From contig NZ_BMZR01000006.1 of NCBI RefSeq assembly GCF_014652895.1, positions 1 through 64,000 of the forward strand: 64,000 nt of DNA. Direction: 5' to 3'. Both the position numbers and the translations under genes were made by a program. This document shows, piece by piece, positions 57,604 to 64,000 of this stretch; position 1 is the first letter of the stretch; each line of letters begins with the position of its first letter. The notes beneath the pieces are model-generated. The model did no database searches. It was not told where the DNA came from and worked only from the letters and a program-made list of their open reading frames with translations. Origin of the DNA: Psychrobacter glaciei. GTDB lineage: Bacteria; Pseudomonadota; Gammaproteobacteria; Pseudomonadales; Moraxellaceae.

Positions 57604-57933
57604 ATGGAAGTAACTGCAAAATTACGCGGTGCCGCCATATCGGCACAAAAAGTTAGACTCGTTGCTGATGAAGTTCGTGGCAAATCTATCGAGCGTGCTT
57701 TGGATATCCTAACGTATAGTAATAAAAAAGGCGCTGTGTTTGTTAAGAAATGTCTTAACTCAGCCATCGCCAATGCCGAAAACAACAACGGTTTAGACAT
57801 TGATACGCTTAAAGTATCAACCATCTACGTTGATGAAGGCATTACGCTAAAACGTATCCTACCACGTGCCAAAGGTCGCGCTGATCGTATCAGTAAGCGT
57901 ACCTGTCACATCACTATAAAGGTAGGAGAATAA
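57604..57933 (+). CDS. rplV: 50S ribosomal protein L22
   Basis: A 109-residue L22 ([35 protein letters not shown]; the tunnel hairpin [30 protein letters not shown]). The ATG at 57604 follows AAGGTG and gives the normal family length; a longer in-frame start would overlap rpsS. Confidence 0.98.
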
Positions 57934-57936
57934 GTT

Positions 57937-58665
57937 ATGGGTCAAAAAGTACATCCAATCGGAATTCGTCTTGGTGTTGTAAAAAAGCATAATGCAAATT
58001 GGTATGCTAACCCTAAACAATACTCAGAATACCTCATTAACGACATTCAAGTTCGTGAGTATCTACGCAAAAAGCTAGATAACGCTATGATCAGCAACAT
58101 CATGATCGAGCGTCCTACTGGCGCCGCTAAGATTACCATCGCCACTGCGCGTCCTGGTATTGTTATCGGTAAGAAAGGCGAAGATATCGAAAGACTTCAA
58201 AAAGAATTGACCAAAATTATGGGCGTACCTGCTCAGGTCAACATTGAAGAAATCACGTCACCTGATCTTGATGCACGTTTGGTAGCAGACGGTATCGGAA
58301 GCCAGCTTGAGCGTCGTGTTATGTTCCGTCGTGCGATGAAACGCGCGGTACAGAACAGCATGCGTTCTGGTGCTAAAGGTATTAAAGTTGAGCTGTCTGG
58401 TCGTCTTGGCGGTGCTGAGATTGCTCGTAGTGAGTGGTATCGTGAAGGCCGTGTGCCATTACATACACTTCGCGCTGATATTGACTATGCGTCAGTACGT
58501 GCAGAGACAACTTACGGCACCATCGGTGTAAAAGTTTGGATCTTCCGCGGAGAGATCCTTGACGGTATGAACAGTGTTTACAATCCCGTCAAAGAAGAGC
58601 AGACTCGTGCGCCAAAACGCCGTGGTCGCGGAAACGGAAACCGTCGAAACTCAGACAGAGGTTAA
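57937..58665 (+). CDS. rpsC: 30S ribosomal protein S3
   Basis: A 242-residue S3 ([26 protein letters not shown] domain [51 protein letters not shown]). It lines the mRNA entry tunnel. The basic tail [19 protein letters not shown] is normal for the genus group. AGGAG in the end of rplV is its ribosome-binding site. Confidence 0.98.
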   Translation: MGQKVHPIGIRLGVVKKHNANWYANPKQYSEYLINDIQVREYLRKKLDNAMISNIMIERPTGAAKITIATARPGIVIGKKGEDIERLQKELTKIMGVPAQVNIEEITSPDLDARLVADGIGSQLERRVMFRRAMKRAVQNSMRSGAKGIKVELSGRLGGAEIARSEWYREGRVPLHTLRADIDYASVRAETTYGTIGVKVWIFRGEILDGMNSVYNPVKEEQTRAPKRRGRGNGNRRNSDRG

Positions 58666-58668
58666 ACT

Positions 58669-59082
58669 ATGTTACAGCCAAAACGTACCAAGTTTCGTAA
58701 AATGCATAAAGGTCGTAACACTGGGCTAGCTCATCGTGGAAGCACCGTTGCATTCGGACAAATTGGTCTAAAATCATTGACGCGCGGTCGTATGACAGCC
58801 CGTCAAATCGAAGCAGCACGTCGTACCATCACTCGTAAAATTAAGCGTGGCGGTAAGATTTGGATTCGTGTATTCCCAGACAAGCCTATTACCAACAAGC
58901 CATTAGAAGTACGTATGGGTAAAGGTAAAGGTCCTGTTGAATATTGGGTATGCGAAATCAAACCTGGTAAAGTGCTATATGAAATTGAAGGGGTACCAGA
59001 AGAGCTTGCACGTGAAGCTTTCACGCTTGCTGCAGCAAAACTGCCCTTTAAAACTACCATTGTTAAGCGGACGATAATGTAA
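58669..59082 (+). CDS. rplP: 50S ribosomal protein L16
   Basis: A 137-residue L16 ([86 protein letters not shown]), normal length. It contacts the A-site tRNA. Three bases after rpsC, with GAGG upstream. Confidence 0.98.
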   Translation: MLQPKRTKFRKMHKGRNTGLAHRGSTVAFGQIGLKSLTRGRMTARQIEAARRTITRKIKRGGKIWIRVFPDKPITNKPLEVRMGKGKGPVEYWVCEIKPGKVLYEIEGVPEELAREAFTLAAAKLPFKTTIVKRTIM

Positions 59083-59279
59083 TGAAGATCAGTGAATTAC
59101 GTGATAAATCATTAGAAGAACTGACCCAGTTACTTGATGAAAAGCAACTTGATGCTTTCCGTATTCGTATGGCTAAAGCAACTGGTCAGTTGGGTAATAC
59201 CCATGAAGTCAGAGGCAATCGTCGCACGATTGCTCAGATTCAGACTTTGATTAACGAGAAACAACGAGGCGACTCATGA
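59082..59279 (+). CDS. rpmC: 50S ribosomal protein L29
   Basis: A 65-residue two-helix L29 ([59 protein letters not shown]). It overlaps the rplP stop by one base (TAATG) and the rpsQ start by four, so translation is coupled on both sides. Confidence 0.97.
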   Translation: MKISELRDKSLEELTQLLDEKQLDAFRIRMAKATGQLGNTHEVRGNRRTIAQIQTLINEKQRGDS

Positions 59280-59548
59280 GCGATAACAATCAAACAGCTA
59301 ATGCTAGCGTATTGACAGGAAGAGTTGTCAGCGACAAGATGGACAAGTCCATCACAGTTTTGATTGAACGTCTTGTACGTCATCCTTTGTATGGCAAGCA
59401 GCTTCGTCGTTCTACAAAAATCAAAGCTCATGATGAGAATAACGTTTGCCAACAAGGCGACCTTGTCCGCATCAAAGAAACGCGTCCAATCTCAAAAACC
59501 AAGTCTTGGACTTTGGTTGATGTGGTTGAAAAAGTAGAAAAAATCTAA
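59276..59548 (+). CDS. rpsQ: 30S ribosomal protein S17
   Basis: A 90-residue S17 ([75 protein letters not shown]). Last gene of the S10 operon in the E. coli arrangement; a promoter-like sequence follows directly. Confidence 0.97.
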   Translation: MSDNNQTANASVLTGRVVSDKMDKSITVLIERLVRHPLYGKQLRRSTKIKAHDENNVCQQGDLVRIKETRPISKTKSWTLVDVVEKVEKI

Positions 59549-59553
59549 GTAAA

Positions 59554-59582
59554 TTGCATTAAAAGCCAGAAGCTGTTAAAAT
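59554..59582 (+). promoter_or_regulatory. Candidate spc operon promoter
   Basis: TTGCAT (59554-59559), 17-base spacer, TAAAAT (59577-59582), in the 181-base gap between rpsQ and rplN. E. coli has its spc promoter in the same gap. The leader to rplN would be about 140 bases. Confidence 0.55.
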
Positions 59583-59729
59583 AGCCGCCTTTTTAAGGAT
59601 GCTGATTGCGCCGAGCGTATATCACTCACATTAAGAGTAGCAGCGGTTATTTATATTAAAATGCCGACTACTCATACTGTGCTAGCGGCAGCAACTGGTT
59701 TTTATTGCTCATACGTGTGGAGTAACGCT

Positions 59730-60098
59730 ATGATTCAGGTTGAGTCAATGCTGGAAGTTGCAGACAATAGCGGTGCAAGGCGAGTTCAGTGCATTAAAGT
59801 ACTGGGTGGCTCTCATCGTCGTTATGCATCAGTTGGCGACATTATTAAAGTAACGGTTAAAGAAGCCATTCCTCGCGGTCGTGTTAAAAAAGGCGACGTG
59901 ATGAATGCGGTAGTTGTACGTACCAAAAAAGGCGTTCGTCGTCCTGATGGTTCTGTTCTGCGTTTTGATGACAATGCTGCGGTATTGTTAAACCAAAACA
60001 AAGCACCGATTGCAACTCGTATTTTTGGACCGGTAACTCGTGAACTACGTGGTGATCAGTTTATGAAAATTGTATCCCTAGCACCAGAAGTATTGTGA
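59730..60098 (+). CDS. rplN: 50S ribosomal protein L14
   Basis: A 122-residue L14 ([75 protein letters not shown]). The ATG at 59730 gives the exact family length; a longer in-frame start is part of the leader. GGAG lies just upstream. First gene of the spc operon. Confidence 0.98.
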   Translation: MIQVESMLEVADNSGARRVQCIKVLGGSHRRYASVGDIIKVTVKEAIPRGRVKKGDVMNAVVVRTKKGVRRPDGSVLRFDDNAAVLLNQNKAPIATRIFGPVTRELRGDQFMKIVSLAPEVL

Positions 60099-60106
60099 GG
60101 TAATCC

Positions 60107-60424
60107 ATGTCAAAATTACGTAAAGGCGATACAGTTATCGTGATTGCTGGTAAAGATAAAGGCAAACAAGGTACTGTACAAGCTGTAAAAAACGATCGTA
60201 TTAAAGTTGAAGGCATTAATATTGTTACTAAACATCAGAAGCCAAATCAGGCAACTGGCGTTGAAGGTGGCATTCTTAAGCAAGAAGCTTTTCTGCATAT
60301 CTCAAATGTCGCAATATTAAATGCGCAAACCCAAAAAGCTGATCGTATTACTTATCAGTTCGGCGAAGACGGCAACAAACAACGCGTCTATCGTTCGAAC
60401 GGTGAAGTAGTGGCGACTGCGTAA
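60107..60424 (+). CDS. rplX: 50S ribosomal protein L24
   Basis: A 105-residue L24 with its KOW motif (KLRKGDTVIVIAGKDKGKQGTVQAVKNDRIKVEGINIVTKHQKPN) and the basic C-terminus. An early assembly initiator of the 50S. Eight bases after rplN, with TGAGGT upstream. Confidence 0.98.
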   Translation: MSKLRKGDTVIVIAGKDKGKQGTVQAVKNDRIKVEGINIVTKHQKPNQATGVEGGILKQEAFLHISNVAILNAQTQKADRITYQFGEDGNKQRVYRSNGEVVATA

Positions 60425-60445
60425 GACACTAAGGGTGTAATGGTA

Positions 60446-60982
60446 ATGGCAAGATTAAAATCTTTATATAACGATGAACTAAAGCAGCAAATCAAAGAAG
60501 ACCTTGGTTTAGCGAATGTGATGCAAGTGCCTAAAATCACTAAAATCACACTTAACATGGGTGTAGGCGGGGCGTCTCAAGACAAGAAATTGCTTGAAGG
60601 TGCTGTAGCTGATATGACCGCGATTGCTGGTCAAAAACCTGTGGTCACTAAAGCGCGTAAATCAGTTGCTGGCTTTAAGATTCGTGAAGAATGGCCAATT
60701 GGCTGTAAAGTAACGCTACGCGGTGAGCAAATGTACGAATTTTTAGATCGTCTCATTGCCATTGCAATTCCTCGTATTCGTGATTTCCGCGGTTTTTCAC
60801 CTAAAGCCTTCGACGGACGTGGTAACTACTCATTGGGTATCAAAGAACAAATCGTATTCCCAGAAGTAGATTTTGACAAAATTGATCGTATCCGCGGTAT
60901 GGATGTGACAATCACCACGTCAGCTGGTAATGATGAAGAAGGTCGTGCGTTACTCAAAGCATTCGGCTTCCCATTTAAATAA
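60446..60982 (+). CDS. rplE: 50S ribosomal protein L5
   Basis: A 178-residue L5 that binds 5S rRNA ([94 protein letters not shown]). Two in-frame ATGs exist at 60440 and 60446. Family length favours 60446, while AAGG spacing slightly favours 60440; the difference is two residues. Confidence 0.97.
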   Translation: MARLKSLYNDELKQQIKEDLGLANVMQVPKITKITLNMGVGGASQDKKLLEGAVADMTAIAGQKPVVTKARKSVAGFKIREEWPIGCKVTLRGEQMYEFLDRLIAIAIPRIRDFRGFSPKAFDGRGNYSLGIKEQIVFPEVDFDKIDRIRGMDVTITTSAGNDEEGRALLKAFGFPFK

Positions 60983-60994
60983 GGTAAAGACGTT

Positions 60995-61300
60995 ATGGCA
61001 AAGAAGAGCATGATTAACCGCGAATTAAAGCGCGAAAAAATGGTTGCTAAATATGCTGAAAAGCGTATCAAGCTAAAAGAAACTATCAGTGATATGACTG
61101 CAAGTGACGAAACTCGTATGGAAGCGATGCTAGAGCTACAAGCTCTTCCACGCAATTCATCACCAGTACGTCTGCGCAATCGTTGTGCTATCACCGGTCG
61201 TCCTCACGGTTACTTCCGCAAGTTTGGCTTATCACGCAATATGCTGCGTGAGCGTGTCATGCAAGGCGATGTGCCTGGTGTTCGTAAAGCAAGCTGGTAA
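60995..61300 (+). CDS. rpsN: 30S ribosomal protein S14 (zinc-free long form)
   Basis: A 101-residue S14 ([78 protein letters not shown]). The CxxC zinc pairs are absent, so this is the long zinc-independent type. AAGG upstream. Confidence 0.98.
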   Translation: MAKKSMINRELKREKMVAKYAEKRIKLKETISDMTASDETRMEAMLELQALPRNSSPVRLRNRCAITGRPHGYFRKFGLSRNMLRERVMQGDVPGVRKASW

Positions 61301-61311
61301 GGAGTAACTAT

Positions 61312-61710
61312 ATGAGTATGCAAGATACCGTTGGGGATATGCTAACCCGTATTCGTAACGCACAAATGGCTAACAAAGTATCGGTAGCAATGCCGAGCTC
61401 TAAATTACGTAAATCAATTGCTGATTTACTGGTTAGCGAAGGTTATGTAGCGAACGCTGTTGTTACTGAACAAGACAACAATAAAGCAACATTGACTATT
61501 GAACTGAAATACTTCGAAGGCAAAGCTGTCATCGAAACTATCCAACGTTTTAGCCGTCCTGGTTTACGCCAGCATCGCGGTAAAGACGCTATCCCTACTG
61601 TTAAGCAAGGTATGGGTGTTGCTATCGTATCGACTAGCCAAGGTATCATGAGCGATCGTGCTGCACGCGCTGCTGGTATCGGTGGTGAAATCGTTGCATT
61701 CGTTGCCTAA
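61312..61710 (+). CDS. rpsH: 30S ribosomal protein S8
   Basis: A 132-residue S8 ([87 protein letters not shown]). In E. coli S8 represses the spc operon by binding near rplE. AAGGAG precedes the start. Followed by an unusual 223-base gap. Confidence 0.98.
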   Translation: MSMQDTVGDMLTRIRNAQMANKVSVAMPSSKLRKSIADLLVSEGYVANAVVTEQDNNKATLTIELKYFEGKAVIETIQRFSRPGLRQHRGKDAIPTVKQGMGVAIVSTSQGIMSDRAARAAGIGGEIVAFVA

Positions 61711-61861
61711 TTAGCATTTATGCTATTGGTGATGAGACGACAAAGTCTACTTGAACCCCTTTAAGCTGTTGTAAGTCCATAATGATTTGCAATGAGCTTA
61801 AAGAAAGCTAAGCATTTGAAGTTGATAAAATTGAATGGTGCTTAATGGGAACAACTATGCT

Positions 61862-61895
61862 AAACTAGCAGGCTTTTTAGCCTGTTAGTTTTTTC
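61862..61895 (+). terminator. Terminator-like hairpin inside the spc operon (rpsH-rplF gap)
   Basis: AACTAGCAGGCT, loop TTTT, AGCCTGTTAGTT (one G-T pair), then TTTTTT. It lies in the 223-base gap between rpsH and rplF, where these genes are normally tightly spaced. It could act as an attenuator or divide the operon, with a promoter for rplF in the gap. Confidence 0.8.
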
Positions 61896-61933
61896 GCTAA
61901 TATAAAGAAGTTAATTTTTTAAGGAATATTCCT

Positions 61934-62467
61934 ATGTCTCGTGTGGCTAAAGCCCCAGTGACGCTGCCAAACGGCGTAAGCGTTACTTTGAACGATCGGC
62001 AGGTCGAAGTGAAAGGCAAGAACGGCAATTTGTCTTTACGCCTGCATGAATTGGTCGAGCTGAAACAGGAAGATGATGCGATCATTTTCTCACCTACAGT
62101 CGATTCAAAAGAAGCCATGATGCACACTGGCACCATGCGCGCCCTGCTTAACAATTATGTTACTGGCGTGAATGAAGGCTTTGAAAGACGTCTTCAATTA
62201 ATTGGTGTTGGTTATCGCGCGCAAGCTACTGGTAATAAAGTAACGCTAAACGTTGGTTACTCTCATCCAGTAGAATATACGCTACCTGAAGGTGTGTCAG
62301 CTGAAACCCCAACGCAAACTGAAATTGTTTTGAAATCGAACAATAAGCAGCAGCTTGGTCAAGCAGCGGCTAATATCCGTGGTTTCCGCCCACCAGAGCC
62401 TTATAAAGGCAAAGGTATTCGTTATAGCGACGAACATGTGGTTCGCAAAGAAGCTAAGAAAAAATAA
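61934..62467 (+). CDS. rplF: 50S ribosomal protein L6
   Basis: A 177-residue L6 ([109 protein letters not shown]), normal length. It begins after AAGGA, 39 bases past the terminator-like hairpin. Confidence 0.98.
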   Translation: MSRVAKAPVTLPNGVSVTLNDRQVEVKGKNGNLSLRLHELVELKQEDDAIIFSPTVDSKEAMMHTGTMRALLNNYVTGVNEGFERRLQLIGVGYRAQATGNKVTLNVGYSHPVEYTLPEGVSAETPTQTEIVLKSNNKQQLGQAAANIRGFRPPEPYKGKGIRYSDEHVVRKEAKKK

Positions 62468-62478
62468 GGTGAGTTGAA

Positions 62479-62829
62479 ATGTTTGATAAAAAAGCAGCTC
62501 GTCTGCGTCGAGCTAAGAAAACCCGCGCGCATATCCGTCATTTAGGCGTACATCGCTTAACGGTTAATCGCACGCCAAAGCACATCTATGCCCAGATTAT
62601 CTCTCCGAACGGTGGTGAAGTGATTGCTCAGGCATCTACCTTAGACGGCAGCTTGCGCTCAGGCGCAACTGGCAACGCTGATGCAGCGACGTCTGTAGGC
62701 CAAATGATCGCAGAACGCGCAAAAGCAGCTGGGGTTACTAAAGTTGCCTTTGACCGTAGTGGTTTTAAATATCATGGTCGAGTTAAAGCTTTAGCTGAAG
62801 CAGCTCGCGAAAACGGATTGGAGTTTTAA
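62479..62829 (+). CDS. rplR: 50S ribosomal protein L18
   Basis: A 116-residue L18 ([81 protein letters not shown]). It carries 5S rRNA with L5. 11 bases after rplF, with AAGGTGAG upstream. Confidence 0.98.
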   Translation: MFDKKAARLRRAKKTRAHIRHLGVHRLTVNRTPKHIYAQIISPNGGEVIAQASTLDGSLRSGATGNADAATSVGQMIAERAKAAGVTKVAFDRSGFKYHGRVKALAEAARENGLEF

Positions 62830-62831
62830 TC

Positions 62832-63347
62832 ATGGCTAGAAATGATAAAAATGATAAAAATGAGCAAACAGACGGTTTAGTAGAACGCTTAGTTACCGTT
62901 GACCGCGTCGCAAAAGTAGTTAAAGGTGGTCGTATTTTCTCTTTCACCGCATTAACTGTTGTTGGTGATGGCAATGGTCGTGTTGGTTTTGGTCGTGGTA
63001 AAGCACGTGAAGTGCCAGCTGCTATTCAAAAAGCGCTAGAAGCTGCCAAACGCAATATGATTACTGTTGAGCTAAACGATGCAACTTTGTATCATCCGAT
63101 CAAAGCACGTCATGGTGCTAGTAAAGTCTACATGCAGCCTGCATCTGAAGGTACTGGCGTAATCGCTGGTGGCGCAATGCGTGCTGTGTTAGAAGTTGCT
63201 GGTGTCAAAGATGTTTTGACTAAATGTTATGGTTCTACCAATACTGCTAACGTGGTTCGCGCTACGTTTAACGGTTTACGTGATATGTCAACTCCAGAGA
63301 AGATGGCAGCAAAACGTGGTAAATCTGTAGACGAAATCTTGGGTTAA
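62832..63347 (+). CDS. rpsE: 30S ribosomal protein S5
   Basis: A 171-residue S5 ([105 protein letters not shown]). It has an Asn/Asp/Lys-rich N-terminus ([14 protein letters not shown]). GGAG in the 3' end of rplR is its ribosome-binding site. Confidence 0.98.
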   Translation: MARNDKNDKNEQTDGLVERLVTVDRVAKVVKGGRIFSFTALTVVGDGNGRVGFGRGKAREVPAAIQKALEAAKRNMITVELNDATLYHPIKARHGASKVYMQPASEGTGVIAGGAMRAVLEVAGVKDVLTKCYGSTNTANVVRATFNGLRDMSTPEKMAAKRGKSVDEILG

Positions 63348-63367
63348 CTTAGACTAGGTGAGTTACG

Positions 63368-63547
63368 ATGAAAAAAATGAAAGTCACTCAATTTAAATCG
63401 GGTGCCCATCGCCTAAAGAGCCACAAAGCGAGCTTGAAAGGATTGGGTTTACGCCGTATTAATCATACTGTTGAAGTAGAAGATACTCCTTCAACCCGTG
63501 GTATGGTCAATCGCGTCAACTACATGGTAAAAGTGGAGGAAGCGTAA
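63368..63547 (+). CDS. rpmD: 50S ribosomal protein L30
   Basis: A 59-residue L30 starting [20 protein letters not shown] and continuing through [20 protein letters not shown] and [17 protein letters not shown], the complete family length. AGGTGAG lies upstream of the ATG. The stop overlaps the rplO start by one base (TAATG). Confidence 0.97.
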   Translation: MKKMKVTQFKSGAHRLKSHKASLKGLGLRRINHTVEVEDTPSTRGMVNRVNYMVKVEEA

Positions 63548-63987
63548 TGGGTCTTAGATTAAATGAATTATCACCAGGTGTTGGCGCAAAGAAAACTGCC
63601 CAACGTCGTGGTCGTGGTATCGGTTCAGGTCTTGGTAAGACTGGTGGTCGTGGTGTAAAAGGTCAGAAATCTCGTTCAGGTTCTAGCATACGCTCAGGAT
63701 TTGAAGGTGGTCAAATGCCTTTATATCGCCGTCTACCAAAATTTGGTTTTACCAGTAGAATGGCAATGACGACTGCTGAAGTCCGTCTGTCTGAATTGAA
63801 TAAAATTGAAGGCGATGTGGTCAGCATTGAAACACTTAAAGCTGCTAACCTTATCCGTCATGATATGAAGCGTGCTCGTGTAATGTTGTCAGGCGAAGTG
63901 ACTAAAGCTTATACCTTTAAAGGTATTAAAGTGACTAAAGGCGCTAAGCAAGCAATCGAAGCTGCTGGTGGTAGCATCGAGGAGTAG
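63547..63987 (+). CDS. rplO: 50S ribosomal protein L15
   Basis: A 146-residue L15 ([81 protein letters not shown]). Overlaps the rpmD stop by one base, with GGAGGA upstream. Normal length. Confidence 0.98.
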   Translation: MGLRLNELSPGVGAKKTAQRRGRGIGSGLGKTGGRGVKGQKSRSGSSIRSGFEGGQMPLYRRLPKFGFTSRMAMTTAEVRLSELNKIEGDVVSIETLKAANLIRHDMKRARVMLSGEVTKAYTFKGIKVTKGAKQAIEAAGGSIEE

Positions 63988-63991
63988 TAAC

Positions 63992-64000
63992 GTGTCAAAA
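63992..64000 (+). CDS. secY: Start of secY (partial, right edge)
   Basis: GTG TCA AAA at 63992-64000 follows GAGGAG (63979-63984) in the end of rplO. In the canonical spc operon, secY, the protein-translocation channel, follows rplO. Only three codons are in the window, so the identification rests on position. Confidence 0.65.

Overview
The window looks like chromosome of a Psychrobacter-type member of the Moraxellaceae (Gammaproteobacteria). The inference rests on moderate-to-low GC coding sequence, the protein flavour of the ribosomal, Gat, Mre and Trp genes, a trpF-trpB-trpA-accD-folC-SPOR gene order, and many small alanine/threonine-rich exported proteins of a kind common in that genus. 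It is read from the sequence by eye, not from a database search.

Bases 1-13535 form a copper-handling island. A divergent CusR/CopR-type response regulator (partial, left edge) faces a run of periplasmic copper proteins: two small unknown exported proteins, a membrane-anchored cytochrome c, a DUF411 lipoprotein, a Tat-exported multicopper oxidase (CopA) and the Met-rich outer-membrane protein CopB. After a terminator come a DUF305 membrane protein, an APC permease, an isoprenylcysteine-methyltransferase-like membrane enzyme, a DUF5676-type protein, a 51-residue Met-rich membrane peptide, and a Cu/Ag P1B-ATPase with three N-terminal CPMHPE...CPICGM metal-binding repeats. tatABC follows directly. 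Two promoters carry CusR-like palindromes placed at exactly the same distance from their -10 boxes, which links the first two unknown genes to copper sensing.

Bases 13600-18330 are a decayed, rearranged stretch. They hold an ATP-grasp gene, a remnant of a second copy of its 3' end on the far side of a reverse-strand membrane gene, a DUF6122 protein, a nuclease-like gene remnant, tRNA-Arg(CCG) beside a perfect 17-bp inverted repeat, a cytochrome c5 and a 174-bp MITE-like element.

Bases 18330-29700 carry a YadGH-type ABC exporter, three tandem paralogues of an unknown exported family (the middle one broken), queF, a DUF1311 protein, proS, a possible small RNA, a DUF4230 protein, IS-end debris and a photolyase. 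Bases 29800-38130 carry trpF, trpB, an AT-rich unknown membrane gene, trpA, accD, folC and a LysM/SPOR protein. Bases 38400-44500 hold mostly unknown envelope genes (DUF2726, lipoprotein, beta-barrel-like, DUF1853), an AT-rich orphan gene and tRNA-Pro(GGG). Bases 44600-54100 carry gatCAB (reverse) divergent from mreBCD-maf-rng.

Bases 54190-64000 are the S10 and spc ribosomal protein operons from rpsJ to the first codons of secY, in canonical order. A promoter sits in the rpsQ-rplN gap and an unusual terminator-like hairpin in the rpsH-rplF gap.
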